The notes: generated by a model from the letters alone, not told the origin. Counted from the first letter of the stretch, positions 44,317 through 54,462 are shown. The stretch: DNA of 64,000 nucleotides from Mesorhizobium sp. 65-26 (GCA_001899205.1 MKVL01000030.1:62001-126000); one strand, 5' to 3'. Numbers and translations: made by a program.

Positions 44317-45150
44317 ATGCGATTCAAAACCATCGTCGCCATATTGCAGAACGAGCAGGACGCAGAGCGCGTCCTCGATTGCGCCATCCCGCTCGGCAAT
44401 CGGTTCCAGAGCCATCTGATCGGTATTCACGCCGAGGCGCTGCCGGTCCCCTACACCTCGGCCACAGGCTTTCCCGACACGGAATTCCTCCAGGTGTCGG
44501 CCGACATGAACCGCGAACGGGCCGACCGTCTGCACGGTGTGTTCCTGAAGCACATCGAGAACTCGGGACTTTCCTTCGAATGGCGTAGCCTCGAGAGCTT
44601 TTCGGGCGACAGCGCCCTCAGCGGTATTTCCAGCGTGCGCGCGGCCGATCTGATCATTGCCGCGCAACGCGAGTCCGGCGGTGACGCCGGCGCCGATGTC
44701 GACACGCTGGTCTACGATGCAGGTCGCCCCGTGCTCGTGGTGCCGCACGCCGGCCCGCTGACCACCACGTTCAAGCACATCCTCCTCGCCTGGAACGGCA
44801 GCAAGGAGGCCGCCCGCGCTGCATTCGATGCGCTGCCTTTCATCATCGAGGCGGAAAAGACCGACATCGTCGTGATCGATCCTCCAGAATCGCTTGACGA
44901 GACCCCGGAGGAAGCAGCGTCAGAAATCGCCGCCGCATTGTCGCGCCACGGCGCCGCCGTCAGCGTTTCAGTGCTGAAATCCAGTGGAGCGTCGGTGGAC
45001 GATATCCTTCAGACCCGGATCACGGAGACCGGCGCCGACCTGCTCGTGCTCGGCGCCTACAGCCATTCATGGCTGCGCCAGTTGCTGTTCGGCGGCGTCA
45101 CGCGCTCCGTGCTTCGCACCGCCCCGGTCGCCGCCTTCCTGTCACGCTAG
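44317..45150 (+). CDS. Universal stress protein, tandem UspA domains
   Basis: The 277-residue cytosolic protein has two UspA-type halves: FKTIVAILQNEQDAERVLDC starts the first and FKHILLAWNGSKEAARAAFD starts the second at about residue 150. The ending LLVLGAYSHSWLRQLLFGG and VTRSVL resembles the nucleotide-binding loop of ATP-binding Usp proteins. A role in stress survival is inferred from the family. It is a single-gene unit. Confidence 0.88.
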   Translation: MRFKTIVAILQNEQDAERVLDCAIPLGNRFQSHLIGIHAEALPVPYTSATGFPDTEFLQVSADMNRERADRLHGVFLKHIENSGLSFEWRSLESFSGDSALSGISSVRAADLIIAAQRESGGDAGADVDTLVYDAGRPVLVVPHAGPLTTTFKHILLAWNGSKEAARAAFDALPFIIEAEKTDIVVIDPPESLDETPEEAASEIAAALSRHGAAVSVSVLKSSGASVDDILQTRITETGADLLVLGAYSHSWLRQLLFGGVTRSVLRTAPVAAFLSR

Positions 45151-45308
45151 GTCAACTACTGCCGGACACGCCGTAAGGAGTGGCGCGACGGGTGATTCAC
45201 AGCCAAGCGCGCCGTCTCCCTTGCCAAGCCCGGGGCTTTCCGGTTAATTCCGCCCGCATTCCATCGTATCGAGCGCGCGGCAAGCGCGCCTTGCGGAGTG
45301 CGTCAAGA

Positions 45309-45809
45309 ATGTCCCTGCCCGAAAAAGCCTTCCCCGTCTCGTGGGATCAGTTCCACCGCGACGCGCGCGCCCTTGCCTGGCGCCTGTCCGGCGCGAGCAA
45401 GGGACAATGGAAGGCGATCGTGTGCATCACGCGCGGTGGCCTTGTCCCCGCCGCCATCATCTCGCGCGAGCTTGGCATTCGCATTATCGAAACGGTCAGC
45501 ATTGCGTCCTATCACGACTACAACAGCCAGGGGCAGTTGCAGGTGATGAAGGGCGTCGCCGACAGCCTTCTTGTCGACGAAGGCGCCGGCGTGCTGATCA
45601 TCGACGACCTGACCGACACCGGCAAGACGGCCGGCATCGTACGGGCCATGTTGCCCAAGGCGCATTTCGCCACCGTATACGCCAAGCCGAAAGGCCGCCC
45701 GCTGGTCGACACTTTCGTGACCGAGGTCAGCCAGGACACCTGGATCTATTTCCCGTGGGATATGGGCTTTGCCTACCAGAAGCCCATCGCCGACGATCAC
45801 GCCGGCTGA
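45309..45809 (+). CDS. gpt: Xanthine phosphoribosyltransferase
   Basis: This 166-residue enzyme converts xanthine or guanine with PRPP to the nucleotide in purine salvage. The PRPP-binding loop [14 protein letters not shown] is at 95-108, and [17 protein letters not shown] near 39-55 and the late WIYFPWDMG are typical of bacterial Gpt. The length fits. ATG 45309 was chosen over the upstream frame. With adenine deaminase at 31 kb it represents purine salvage in this window. Confidence 0.92.
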   Translation: MSLPEKAFPVSWDQFHRDARALAWRLSGASKGQWKAIVCITRGGLVPAAIISRELGIRIIETVSIASYHDYNSQGQLQVMKGVADSLLVDEGAGVLIIDDLTDTGKTAGIVRAMLPKAHFATVYAKPKGRPLVDTFVTEVSQDTWIYFPWDMGFAYQKPIADDHAG

Positions 45810-46012
45810 CCCCCAGCGCGCTCCCATTCCACGCAGAGACATCCAGCAGGATTTGCTTTGCAACAGGCCCTGCCGAAGTAATCGTTCGCGCGGAATCGGG
45901 CTATCACAGCCATTTTTTCCACATGATCAAAGTTTTTACTTCTATTGCTGACAATTAGCCGTAAGATTCATGGACGCGGCAAAACGATTCTCCAGGGGGC
46001 TGGGCTTCTTCG

Positions 46013-46501
46013 ATGCTGACGAGGCCAACGACGCACAACCATCTCGCCGAACGGGTCAGGCGCCTGTTCGGCACGGCGCCGTGCCGGCTGCAGGTCGCAG
46101 CCCTGCCTTGGCGCGAGGATGGCAATGGCGTCGAAGTCATGCTGATCACGAGCCGCGATACGGGTCGCTGGGTGCTTCCCAAAGGGTGGCCGGAGGCGAA
46201 AGAGCCGCTTTGCCAGGCCGCCGCGCGGGAAGCCGGTGAGGAAGCCGGCCTGCGCGGAACAGTCTCGCATGTCGAAGCCGGCCGCTATTTCTATGCCAAG
46301 GCGCTTTCATCGGGCGAGGAAGTCCCCTGCGAGGTGCTGGTGTTCCCGCTGCGGGTCGAGAAGATCGCCGACCAGTGGAAGGAAAAGCGGGCGCGGACGC
46401 GCAAATGGGTGAATTCCACAGAGGCGGTGCGCATGGTCCAGGAGCCGGACCTGTGCCAGATCATCGCCTATTTCTGCGCCGACCCGCACAGGTTCCCCTG
46501 A
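46013..46501 (+). CDS. NUDIX hydrolase
   Basis: The 162-residue protein has a complete NUDIX box, GWPEAKEPLCQAAAREAGEEAGL (about residues 58-80), after the typical strand TGRWVLPKG. The family resembles DIPP-type diphosphoinositol or dinucleoside polyphosphate hydrolases; the substrate is not determined. Upstream DNA (45900-46000) is AT-rich and likely holds the promoter. Confidence 0.9.
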   Translation: MLTRPTTHNHLAERVRRLFGTAPCRLQVAALPWREDGNGVEVMLITSRDTGRWVLPKGWPEAKEPLCQAAAREAGEEAGLRGTVSHVEAGRYFYAKALSSGEEVPCEVLVFPLRVEKIADQWKEKRARTRKWVNSTEAVRMVQEPDLCQIIAYFCADPHRFP

Positions 46502-46686
46502 CCGCCGCCTGACGAGACCGGTTGGCGCAAGTCTCTCCTAAAGCAAGCTGCTGGCGGCGGAATACGCCCGGCGGCAAAACCGGCAAGCTACCACGGTATA
46601 CGTTGCCGCCAGCCATCCCGAGTGCTTTGCTGAGGCGACGAAACCGATGATGAAACCGATTCGGCTGCACTGGCGTTTTTTGCTCG

Positions 46687-46998
46687 ATGACAGATCCCGC
46701 CAATCCCGTCGACAAAGGGGCCGGTGATAACCGGCGTGAACACCGGCAGCGCGTCCTGAAGGGCGGGACGATCATTCTCGGGATTCAGAGTTCCGAAATC
46801 AGCTGCGTGCTGCGCAACCAGCATGAGAATGGCGCCGAGCTGAAAGTCCCCCCGGACACACGGGTTCCCGACCGCTTCCTCCTTTATGTGCCCAGCGACG
46901 GCGTCGCCTATCGCTCCGAGGTGCGGTGGCGCCGCAACGACCGGATCGGTGTCCAGTTCACCGGCAAGGAACCCAAGCCGAAGCTGCACTACGGCTGA
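46687..46998 (+). CDS. PilZ-domain protein
   Basis: The 103-residue protein is a single PilZ domain. The first motif RREHRQRV (about 16-23) supplies RxxxR. The second motif position reads NQHENG instead of D/NxSxxG, so the Ser is replaced by His and c-di-GMP binding may be weakened. VRWRRNDRIGVQF (about 78-90) matches the late PilZ strands. It lies upstream of the nrdJ regulatory region with no clear functional link. Confidence 0.83.
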   Translation: MTDPANPVDKGAGDNRREHRQRVLKGGTIILGIQSSEISCVLRNQHENGAELKVPPDTRVPDRFLLYVPSDGVAYRSEVRWRRNDRIGVQFTGKEPKPKLHYG

Positions 46999-47112
46999 AT
47001 CGGCGCTTGAGGCACTGCAAGATAGAGCCCCTGCCACAAGCTTGCCGAAGGCCGTCGAGCCACACGCCGGATTCGCGCTCTCAGCGTCATTTCTGTCCCC
47101 GTTATCCACATA

Positions 47113-47139
47113 TGTGACACACAACATGTTGGGGTCACA
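47113..47139. promoter_or_regulatory. Nested inverted repeat, candidate operator
   Basis: Outer arms TGTGAC and GTCACA enclose the 10-bp palindrome CAACATGTTG with 3- and 2-base spacers. It lies 20 bases upstream of the -35-like element at 47160, a suitable place for a regulator site. The regulator is unknown. Confidence 0.4.
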
Positions 47140-47159
47140 AATCCTACAAAAACGAATCC

Positions 47160-47189
47160 TTGACGGTTCGGAACGAGTCGCCTTTTATA
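47160..47189 (+). promoter_or_regulatory. Predicted sigma-70 promoter upstream of nrdJ
   Basis: TTGACG (47160-47165) and TTTATA (47184-47189) are separated by 18 bases. If used for nrdJ it would give a leader of about 450 bases, so a second promoter near the NrdR boxes is also likely. Confidence 0.45.
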
Positions 47190-47366
47190 GGCCATGCGCC
47201 CCTGTTGAGAGCGTGACCGGAAAGTTTCGAGGCCGGTCTTTTTCCCGGATTATGTGTGTTTTTGCCCGCATTTCCGCCCGTTCACGAGGCAGGCGGAAGC
47301 GTTGGGTCCATGGGGCTTGGGGGTGGCGGAAGAGAAAATTCTCGGGCTGGAATAAATAGGCTGTTA

Positions 47367-47411
47367 ATACTATATTTAGTGTTTGCAGGCACGATCAGCC
47401 CTAGATAGTGT
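47367..47411. promoter_or_regulatory. Pair of NrdR-box-like sites
   Basis: The first site (47367-47382) reads ATACTATATTTAGTGT and matches 14 of 16 positions of the NrdR consensus ACACWATATATWGTGT. The second (47396-47411) keeps the ATAGTGT half and is weak. Centre spacing is 29 bases, close to the three helical turns usual for NrdR pairs. NrdR represses ribonucleotide reductase genes, and nrdJ is downstream. Confidence 0.6.
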
Positions 47412-47628
47412 GAAATTCCCCCGATGGGGAATCGTGAAAAGTTTCAGTTTTTCGAGGGACCCGCGGTGGGTCGTCGGCTGGTGGGCGAGTGCCTGGAAGG
47501 CATTTGACCGCAGAGTTGGCGAGAGCCGCGAAAAGGAGGGCCGGCGGTTCTTGCGAACGCCGGTCGACGGCGGATTGCGCGTTTCGTTCAAGGGGGCGGA
47601 AATCCCTTGGGAAAAGCGCTATATATAG

Positions 47629-47638
47629 ACAAAAGGGA
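47629..47638. promoter_or_regulatory. Perfect NrdR core palindrome near the nrdJ start
   Basis: CTATATATAG matches the inner ten positions of an NrdR box exactly. It ends eight bases before the start codon, overlapping the region of the ribosome-binding site (AAAGGGACC), and could alternatively be a -10-like AT stretch. Confidence 0.4.
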
Positions 47639-47646
47639 CCGGACCA

Positions 47647-50600
47647 ATGCGCATCGAGCGTCGCTTCACCAAGCCAGGCCATGCAGGCCAAGAAAGGGCA
47701 GCCTATGCGGAAATCGAATTCCGCAAGGCGCTTTCGGAGATCAAGAATCCGGACGGCTCGGTCGTGTTCCGCCTCGACAATATCGACGTCCCCGCGCAGT
47801 TTTCCCAGGTTGCCGCCGATATCCTGGCCCAGAAGTATTTCCGCAAGGCGGGCGTGCCCGCGCGGCTGAAGAAGGTCGAGGAGAACGACGTCCCTTCGTT
47901 CCTGTGGCGCTCGATCGCCGATGAGGCCGAACTCGCCAAGCTGCCTGAGGCGGAACGCTATGGTTCCGAGACCGATGCCCGCCAGGTCTTCGACCGGCTC
48001 TCCGGCACCTGGACCTACTGGGGCTGGAAGGGCGGCTACTTCAAGTCCGAGGACGACGCGCGCAGCTTCCGCGACGAACTCGCCTATATGCTCGCCACCC
48101 AGCGCGTGGCGCCGAACTCGCCGCAGTGGTTCAACACCGGCCTGCACTGGGCCTATGGCATCGACGGCCCCAGCCAGGGCCATTTCTATGTCGACCCCTT
48201 CACCGGCAAGCTGACCAAGTCGAAATCCGCCTACGAGCATCCGCAGCCGCATGCCTGCTTCATCCAGAGCGTGCAGGACGACCTCGTCAACGAGGGCGGC
48301 ATCATGGACCTGTGGGTGCGTGAGGCGCGCCTGTTCAAATACGGCTCGGGCACCGGCTCCAATTTCTCGATGCTGCGCGGCGAAGGCGAAAAGCTTTCCG
48401 GCGGCGGCCGTTCGTCCGGCCTGATGAGCTTCCTCAAGATCGGCGACCGCGCGGCGGGCGCCATCAAGTCGGGCGGCACGACGCGCCGCGCCGCCAAGAT
48501 GGTCATCGTCGACGCCGACCATCCCGATATCGAGGAGTTCATCGACTGGAAGGTCAACGAGGAACAGAAGGTCGCCTCGCTGGTGACCGGCTCGAAGATC
48601 GTCAAGAAGCATCTCGAAGCCATCATGAAGGCCTGCGTGAACTGCGAAGGCCAGGATGACGACTGCTTCGACCCGGCGATCAACACCGCGCTGAAGCGCG
48701 AGATCAAGGCGGCCAAGAAGGACGCCGTGCCGGAGAACTACATCTACCGCGTCATCCAGTTCGCCCGCCAGGGTTACACCTCGATGTCGTTCAAGACCTA
48801 CGACACCGACTGGGATTCGGATGCCTATCTCACCGTTTCCGGCCAGAACTCCAACAATTCGGTGTCGCTGAAGGACAACTTCCTGCGCGCCGTGGAGGCC
48901 GATGGCGACTGGCAGCTCACCGCCCGCAAGGACGGCAAGGCGATGAAGACGCTGAAGGCCCGCGACCTGTGGGAAAAGATCGGCTATGCCGCCTGGGCGT
49001 CCGCCGACCCGGGCCTGCACTTCAACACGACGATGAACGACTGGCACACCTGCGCCTCGGCGGGTGCGATCCGGGCCTCGAACCCGTGCTCGGAATACAT
49101 GTTCCTCGACGACACGGCGTGCAACCTGGCCTCGATCAACCTCCTGCCCTACCGCAATGCCGACGGCACGATCGACATCGCTGCTTATGAGCACACCGTT
49201 CGCCTGTGGACCATGGTGCTCGAAGTTTCGGTGATGATGGCGCAGTTCCCGTCGAAGGAGATCGCCAAGCTTTCCTACGACTACCGCACGCTCGGCCTCG
49301 GCTACGCCAATATCGGCGGCCTGCTGATGACCTCGGGCATTCCCTACGATTCCGACGAGGGCCGCGCCATCTGCGCCGCGCTCACCGCGATCATGACCGG
49401 CGTCGCATATTCGACCTCGGCCGAGATGGCTTCCGAGCTCGGCGCCTTCCCGGACTATGACCGCAACGCGCAGAACATGCTGCGCGTCATGCGCAACCAT
49501 CGCCGCGCCGCTTATGGCGAGAAGGCCGGCTACGAGAAGCTCTCGGTCAACCCGGTGCCGCTGGTCGCCTCCGACCTCAAGCAGCCGGAACTGGCCGAGC
49601 ACGCCCGCGCCGCCTGGGACCGCGCCATCGAGCTCGGCGAAGAGCATGGCTATCGCAACGCACAGGCGACCGTGATCGCCCCGACCGGCACGATCGGCCT
49701 GGTCATGGATTGCGACACCACCGGCATCGAGCCCGATTTCGCCCTGGTGAAGTTCAAGAAGCTCGCCGGCGGCGGTTACTTCAAGATCATCAACCGCGCC
49801 GTTCCGGAAGCGCTGCGCACGCTCGGCTATTCCGAAAGCCAGATCGCCGAGATCGAGGCCTATGCCGTCGGCCACGGCAACCTTAACCAGGCTCCGGGCA
49901 TCAACCCGTCCTCGCTGAAGGCCAAGGGCTTCACCGACGAGAAGATCGCGGCGCTGAACGCAGCGCTCAAGTCGGCCTTCGACATCAAGTTCGTGTTCAA
50001 CCAGTGGACGCTCGGCGCCGACTGGGTGAAGGAGACGCTCGGCTTCACCGACGAGCAGCTCGGAGACTTCTCCTTCGAGATGCTGCCTGCCCTGGGCTTC
50101 TCGAGGAAGGACATCGACGCCGCCAACATCCATGTCTGCGGTGCGATGACGCTTGAAGGCGCCCCCTTCCTCAAGGCCGAGCACCTGCCGGTGTTCGACT
50201 GCGCCAGCCCCTGCGGCAAGATCGGCAAGCGCTCGCTCTCCATCCAGAGCCACATCCTGATGATGGCCGCGGCGCAGCCCTTCATCTCGGGCGCCATCTC
50301 CAAGACCATCAACATGCCGAATGAGGCAACGGTCGAGGACGCAAAGAACGCCTACATGCTGTCCTGGAAGCTGGCGCTGAAGGCGAACGCGCTCTATCGC
50401 GACGGCTCGAAGCTGTCGCAGCCGCTCAACGCCTCGCTGCTCGCCGATGGCGAGGAGGACGAGGACGAGGCGGTCGAACAACTGATCGCCGCGCCCGCCG
50501 CGCAGCGCGCCGTGCAGGTGACGGAAAAGATCGTCGAGCGCGTGATCGAACGCCTCTACCGCGACCGCGAAAAGCTGCCGAACCGCCGCAAGGGTTATAC

Positions 50601-51432
50601 GCAGAAGGCCGTCGTCGGCGGCCACAAGGTCTACCTGCGCACCGGCGAATTCGATGACGGCCGCCTGGGCGAGATCTTCATCGACATGCACAAGGAAGGT
50701 GCTGCCTTCCGCGCGATGATGAACAACTTCGCTATCGCCATCTCGCTCGGCCTGCAGTACGGCGTGCCGCTCGACGAATATGTGGAGGCCTTCACCTTCA
50801 CCAAGTTCGAGCCGGCCGGCATGGTGCAGGGCAATGACGCCATCAAGAACGCGACGTCGATCCTCGACTACGTGTTCCGCGAGCTCGCGGTCTCCTATCT
50901 CGGCCGCCACGACCTTGCGCATGTCGACCAGTCGGACCTGGACAAGACCTCGCTCGGCCGCGGCATCACCGAAGGCAAGGCGACGCCCTTCTCCAAGGGC
51001 CTCTATCGCGGCGCCTCGCCGGTGAAGCTGGTGTCGGGCATGGGCAGCGAACCGAAGGGCCTCGGCTCCTCGGGTAGCGGCACCCCTGCCCGCGCGACCA
51101 CCACCGCCTTCTCCGGCTCCAACGTGCTGGCGCTGAAGCCGGCCGCGGAGGAAGCCATCGCCTACAAGCGCGACTATGAGGAGCGCGCCCGCGAACTGGC
51201 CGAGGAGATCGTCGAGGAAGAGGCCGAAACGGCTTCGAGCACAGAGCTGTTCACCGACGCCGCCGCGAACGAGGCCGCGGCCGCGAAGAAGCTCGCCGCC
51301 ACCCGCCGCCAGCAATCGCTGATGCAGGGCTACACCGGCAACGAATGCTCCGAGTGCCACAACTTCACCATGGTGCGGAACGGCACCTGCGAGAAGTGCG
51401 ACACGTGTGGCTCAACGAGCGGATGCAGCTGA
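47647..51432 (+). CDS. nrdJ: Vitamin B12-dependent (class II) ribonucleoside-diphosphate reductase
   Basis: NrdJ reduces ribonucleotides to deoxyribonucleotides using adenosylcobalamin, without need for oxygen. The 1,261-residue protein has the N-x-C-x-E radical site (Asn479, Cys481, Glu483 in [10 protein letters not shown]), [20 protein letters not shown] near 675-695, and [16 protein letters not shown] with the [20 protein letters not shown] substrate loop. A C-terminal Cys cluster ([18 protein letters not shown]) forms a zinc-ribbon-like redox tail. ATG 47647 follows AAAGGGACC. NrdR-like sites upstream suggest repression by NrdR, and a terminator follows. Confidence 0.97.
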   Translation: MRIERRFTKPGHAGQERAAYAEIEFRKALSEIKNPDGSVVFRLDNIDVPAQFSQVAADILAQKYFRKAGVPARLKKVEENDVPSFLWRSIADEAELAKLPEAERYGSETDARQVFDRLSGTWTYWGWKGGYFKSEDDARSFRDELAYMLATQRVAPNSPQWFNTGLHWAYGIDGPSQGHFYVDPFTGKLTKSKSAYEHPQPHACFIQSVQDDLVNEGGIMDLWVREARLFKYGSGTGSNFSMLRGEGEKLSGGGRSSGLMSFLKIGDRAAGAIKSGGTTRRAAKMVIVDADHPDIEEFIDWKVNEEQKVASLVTGSKIVKKHLEAIMKACVNCEGQDDDCFDPAINTALKREIKAAKKDAVPENYIYRVIQFARQGYTSMSFKTYDTDWDSDAYLTVSGQNSNNSVSLKDNFLRAVEADGDWQLTARKDGKAMKTLKARDLWEKIGYAAWASADPGLHFNTTMNDWHTCASAGAIRASNPCSEYMFLDDTACNLASINLLPYRNADGTIDIAAYEHTVRLWTMVLEVSVMMAQFPSKEIAKLSYDYRTLGLGYANIGGLLMTSGIPYDSDEGRAICAALTAIMTGVAYSTSAEMASELGAFPDYDRNAQNMLRVMRNHRRAAYGEKAGYEKLSVNPVPLVASDLKQPELAEHARAAWDRAIELGEEHGYRNAQATVIAPTGTIGLVMDCDTTGIEPDFALVKFKKLAGGGYFKIINRAVPEALRTLGYSESQIAEIEAYAVGHGNLNQAPGINPSSLKAKGFTDEKIAALNAALKSAFDIKFVFNQWTLGADWVKETLGFTDEQLGDFSFEMLPALGFSRKDIDAANIHVCGAMTLEGAPFLKAEHLPVFDCASPCGKIGKRSLSIQSHILMMAAAQPFISGAISKTINMPNEATVEDAKNAYMLSWKLALKANALYRDGSKLSQPLNASLLADGEEDEDEAVEQLIAAPAAQRAVQVTEKIVERVIERLYRDREKLPNRRKGYTQKAVVGGHKVYLRTGEFDDGRLGEIFIDMHKEGAAFRAMMNNFAIAISLGLQYGVPLDEYVEAFTFTKFEPAGMVQGNDAIKNATSILDYVFRELAVSYLGRHDLAHVDQSDLDKTSLGRGITEGKATPFSKGLYRGASPVKLVSGMGSEPKGLGSSGSGTPARATTTAFSGSNVLALKPAAEEAIAYKRDYEERARELAEEIVEEEAETASSTELFTDAAANEAAAAKKLAATRRQQSLMQGYTGNECSECHNFTMVRNGTCEKCDTCGSTSGCS

Positions 51433-51459
51433 GAGATCTGAACGCCAAAACGTAACATG

Positions 51460-51496
51460 ATCGGCCCGGTCGCAAGATCGGGCCGATTGTTTGTTC
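51460..51496 (+). terminator. Intrinsic terminator of nrdJ
   Basis: ATCGGCCCG and CGGGCCGAT form a perfect 9-bp stem around an 11-base loop, followed by TGTTTGTTC, 28 bases after the stop codon. Confidence 0.75.
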
Positions 51497-51520
51497 GATC
51501 GACCAGATTCGAAGCACATC

Positions 51521-51892
51521 ATGATCGACCACGTCACCGTCGAAGTGAGCGACCTCGGAAGGAGCAAGCTCTTCTACGAAAGGGCTTTTGCGCCGCTGGG
51601 ATACGGCCTCTCCTTCGGCAAGGAGGGCGTGTTCTGGGCCTTCGATGTCGGCAATGGCTGCCTGTTCGAGATCCAGGCGACGGGCAAGAAGCCGCCGCTC
51701 ACCCATCTGCATGTCGCCTTCCGGGTGAAAGACATATTCGAAGTCGATGCATTCCACCGCGCCGCAATCGAGGCCGGCGCAAAAGACAATGGCGCGCCTG
51801 GCCCGCGCCCGGATTATGGCGAAAACTACTATGCCTGCTTCGTACTCGACCCCGACGGCTACAACATCGAGGCAATGGTCAACGAGCCGTGA
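51521..51892 (+). CDS. VOC-family (glyoxalase-like) protein
   Basis: The 123-residue protein is a vicinal-oxygen-chelate domain: MIDHVTVEVSDLGRSKLFYERAFAPLGY at the start, HLHVAFRVKD in the middle and FVLDPDGYNIEAM at the end, where His4, His65 and Glu119 positions fit metal ligands. The substrate is unknown; members include glyoxalase, fosfomycin-resistance and dioxygenase types. ATG 51521 lacks a clear ribosome-binding site. It lies just after the nrdJ terminator. Confidence 0.83.
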   Translation: MIDHVTVEVSDLGRSKLFYERAFAPLGYGLSFGKEGVFWAFDVGNGCLFEIQATGKKPPLTHLHVAFRVKDIFEVDAFHRAAIEAGAKDNGAPGPRPDYGENYYACFVLDPDGYNIEAMVNEP

Positions 51893-52077
51893 GGCGGCGC
51901 CGACCGTCATTTGTTGTCCACCCCGACATATCTCGTCGCCGCATTGGCCGCGGCACGAGAGCAATCGCCTGATAGCCACCGCTGGCGACGGCGAAAATCG
52001 TCTCGATTCCTTGATCCAGATCAATACCTTCCGTCGCACGTGCTGTCTTCTTGGTCCGCAACTCAAGGAGAACGAAC

Positions 52078-52200
52078 GTGCCCTACGAAAGCCTCTTGGT
52101 CGTCATTGCAGTGCTTGCCTTCTTCGCCTCTTTCAGCGGGATCCTGGCCTTCGCGACGCTCGATGAATCGCGACGCCGGCCACAGAGGCACGACAGGTAG
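52078..52200 (+). CDS. 40-residue single-span membrane microprotein
   Basis: A short frame starting at GTG 52078, preceded by AAGGAG at an ideal distance, encodes 40 residues. It begins MPYESLLVVIAVLAFFASF and continues as a membrane helix of about 22 residues, then a basic tail with five Arg residues. The quality of the ribosome-binding site and the N-out/C-in charge pattern support a real gene. I do not recognise a family. It is convergent with the EamA exporter gene. Confidence 0.55.
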   Translation: MPYESLLVVIAVLAFFASFSGILAFATLDESRRRPQRHDR

Positions 52201-52244
52201 GAACTGCGCGAATAGCCGATGCTTCCGAATGAGGCCTGTCCCTC

Positions 52245-53207
52245 TCAGGCCGACGCGCCGGCATGCCGGCTGTTTCGCCCGACATGGAAGACATGGATGG
52301 CCGCGACGACGCCGGAAATGAGGACCGTTATGCCCATCGCTTCCGGAATGGTGGGCCACCTGCCATGGACGGCGAGGCCGCCAACGACACCGAAGGCTGT
52401 TTCGGAAACGATGAGTTGGGCCGCCAGCGCGACAGGCAGGTTGCGCGCGGCGACATTCCACGCCCACACGCCTCCAACCGAGGCAAGGACGGCCAGCGCC
52501 GCGCCCCACGAATAGACCGGCGCCGCCACACTCCAGCCGAGCCCCAGACTTGGAAACTCGAACAACCCGATAGCCAGGCCTATCGGCAGCAACGCCACCA
52601 TCTGCGCACCACACCCCACCAAGGTGAGCGCCGTCCACAAACGTGAAGGCATGGCCGGCCTCGCCGCGAGCGCGGCCTCGTTTGCCATGGCGAACCAGAC
52701 CCACGATGCAACAGCCATCGAAGCAAGGGGAATGCCGATCCAGAGCGAGCGCGCCGATCGCAGCCCTTGCGCCGCTAGGGCCGTGCTGTTGGCCAGGAGA
52801 AGACCAAGGGCGACGAGCGCCAGGGGCAAGGCAAGATGCCGCCATGGCACCGCCCGCTGCGTCAGGTTTCCGGTTATCGCCAGAACGACCGGTACAAGGC
52901 CGAGGAAGGCCGGTGCTATCACCGGCCCGCAATAGAGGGCGGCTCCGGTCACCATCAGGAAATAGCCGACATAACCGATGAAGGCGAGCCAGGCCACCAC
53001 AGCCCAATCGCCGAGCGCCAGATGTCTCAATGCTTGCCTTTCCGGAATCAGCAAGCAAAGCCCAATCACCCCTGAAACGCCGAAGCGGATCAGCGCGAAA
53101 TCGAAGACGGAGTACCCGCCAATCACGAAAGGCACGACAAAATTGAGCGACCAGGCAAAGGCGGCAAAGAGAGCGGCCGGAATTCCGGCCTTGTATGATC
53201 CAGTCAT
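52245..53207 (-). CDS. EamA/DMT-family transporter
   Basis: The 320-residue inner-membrane protein has ten predicted spans in two EamA halves, beginning IPAALFAAFAWSLNFVVPFV and, for the second, around SLWIGIPLASMAVASWVWFA. Members export amino acids or other metabolites. M at 53207 gives the family length; the open frame extends upstream to 53804 but is antisense to the LysR gene. No clear Shine-Dalgarno is visible. The gene is divergent from the LysR regulator at 53355, which may control it. Confidence 0.88.
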   Translation of the reverse strand: MTGSYKAGIPAALFAAFAWSLNFVVPFVIGGYSVFDFALIRFGVSGVIGLCLLIPERQALRHLALGDWAVVAWLAFIGYVGYFLMVTGAALYCGPVIAPAFLGLVPVVLAITGNLTQRAVPWRHLALPLALVALGLLLANSTALAAQGLRSARSLWIGIPLASMAVASWVWFAMANEAALAARPAMPSRLWTALTLVGCGAQMVALLPIGLAIGLFEFPSLGLGWSVAAPVYSWGAALAVLASVGGVWAWNVAARNLPVALAAQLIVSETAFGVVGGLAVHGRWPTIPEAMGITVLISGVVAAIHVFHVGRNSRHAGASA

Positions 53208-53354
53208 CGCAAGGAATTTTCCAATGTCGTTCGATGGCCGCAGGTCCGCCTCTCGATGGCTTGAGACCCGATGTGCTATGGTTGGAAAGACTAGGGCTTC
53301 GCCCGTGAAGCCGCGACGACTGTGTTTCGAATGGACCTTTCCACAAATAGAAAG

Positions 53355-54254
53355 ATGAACTGGAACGACATCCGCTTCTTCCTTGCGGTCGCGCGCCATG
53401 GCGGCCTTACCGGCGCGGCGCGCGACATGAAGGCCAGTCCGTCGACTGTGGCGCGCCGGATCGAGACGCTCGAGGCATCCTTGCGGACAAGGCTGTTCGA
53501 GCGCCGTCCCGACGGCTACGCGCTTACCGAAACCGGCCGCGCCATGATGGAAAGAGCATTGGCCGCTGAAACGGAAATGACCGCGCTGGAGGATGGTTTC
53601 AGCGGCCGCGATGGTCGCGTTTCGGGAACGGTGCGCGTCGTCACCGTGGAGACGCTCGCGCATCACCTCCTGATACCCAACCTTCCGCTCCTCCAGGAAG
53701 CCCATCCGGACCTGTCGCTGGGTGTCGCGGTCAACGCGGCATCGTTCGCCAGCCTGCCGCAGCGGGAAGCGGACATCGGCCTGCGCCTGTGCCGGCCCGA
53801 GCATGGCAACTTCGTTGTCCGGCGTATCGGCACGATCGCATTCGGCCTTTACGGGTCGAGAGATTACGTCGAGCGCTATCCCGTTATCGAAGACGTGCTA
53901 CCGATCACCGGTCACCGCCTCATCGCCTGGGGCGACACGCAGTCTTTCCTTGCCCTGCCGAAGGCACTGCGCGCTTGGGCCCAGATCGGCAGCACTACGC
54001 TTACGGTCGATTCCATGCAGGCGCAGTTGCTGGCCATGAAATCCGGAAGCGGGCTGGGTGTCCTGCCTTGCATCCTCGGCGACGGCGATGACCAGTTGGT
54101 GAGGATCAAGCCTGCCCTTTGCCATCGCGAGGAACCCATCTGGCTCGTCGTCCACGAAACCATCCGCCACACGAGCCGTGTGCACGTGGTTTGCGACTTC
54201 CTCGAAACGCTGGTCGCGGCAAACCGGGCAGGTCTGACGGGAATGACCGGCTGA
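53355..54254 (+). CDS. LysR-family transcriptional regulator
   Basis: The 299-residue protein has the LysR helix-turn-helix (NDIRFFLAVARHGGLTGAAR, then ASPSTVARRIETLEASL) and an effector domain from about residue 90. It is divergent from the EamA exporter across a 147-base gap, so control of the exporter is likely, as in LysE/ArgP-type pairs; the effector is unknown. No obvious operator palindrome was found in the gap. Confidence 0.9.
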   Translation: MNWNDIRFFLAVARHGGLTGAARDMKASPSTVARRIETLEASLRTRLFERRPDGYALTETGRAMMERALAAETEMTALEDGFSGRDGRVSGTVRVVTVETLAHHLLIPNLPLLQEAHPDLSLGVAVNAASFASLPQREADIGLRLCRPEHGNFVVRRIGTIAFGLYGSRDYVERYPVIEDVLPITGHRLIAWGDTQSFLALPKALRAWAQIGSTTLTVDSMQAQLLAMKSGSGLGVLPCILGDGDDQLVRIKPALCHREEPIWLVVHETIRHTSRVHVVCDFLETLVAANRAGLTGMTG

Positions 54255-54462
54255 TTTCCGGAGCCGAAAATCTCCAATCGTGTGAATGGGTTGCATCGTT
54301 TCCGTCCCTCCCCTGCCGCGACATATGCCGCGGTATAGGACGGGATACGAAAATATATCGCACCGCGTGCGATCAGTGCTGGCGGTGCAGCGCCAACGGG
54401 GCTATCCCGTGCAAATCGACCGGCGGGAATGCGTCCTGCCGGCCCCCAAAGGAAACAGAACA

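Larger units (their letters stand above)
46999..47646. other. 648-base region upstream of nrdJ, rich in regulatory-looking sequence
   Basis: No protein gene is seen. The region holds a nested inverted repeat (47113-47139), a sigma-70-like promoter (47160-47189), two NrdR-box-like sites (47367-47382, 47396-47411), a stable hairpin (47541-47563) and a perfect NrdR core next to the nrdJ start (47629-47638). I looked for and did not find a cobalamin riboswitch B12-box. Confidence 0.6.

Noticed and set aside
46999-47646. Cobalamin riboswitch upstream of nrdJ
   Set aside because: No B12-box-like sequence (AGCCAGGAGACC type) could be found.
47401-51360. A 1,319-residue open frame antisense to nrdJ
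   Set aside because: It is the mirror of a long, strongly biased high-GC gene. It is rich in Arg, Gly and Val-Asp-like shadow patterns, has no recognisable domain or ribosome-binding site, and nrdJ is certain.
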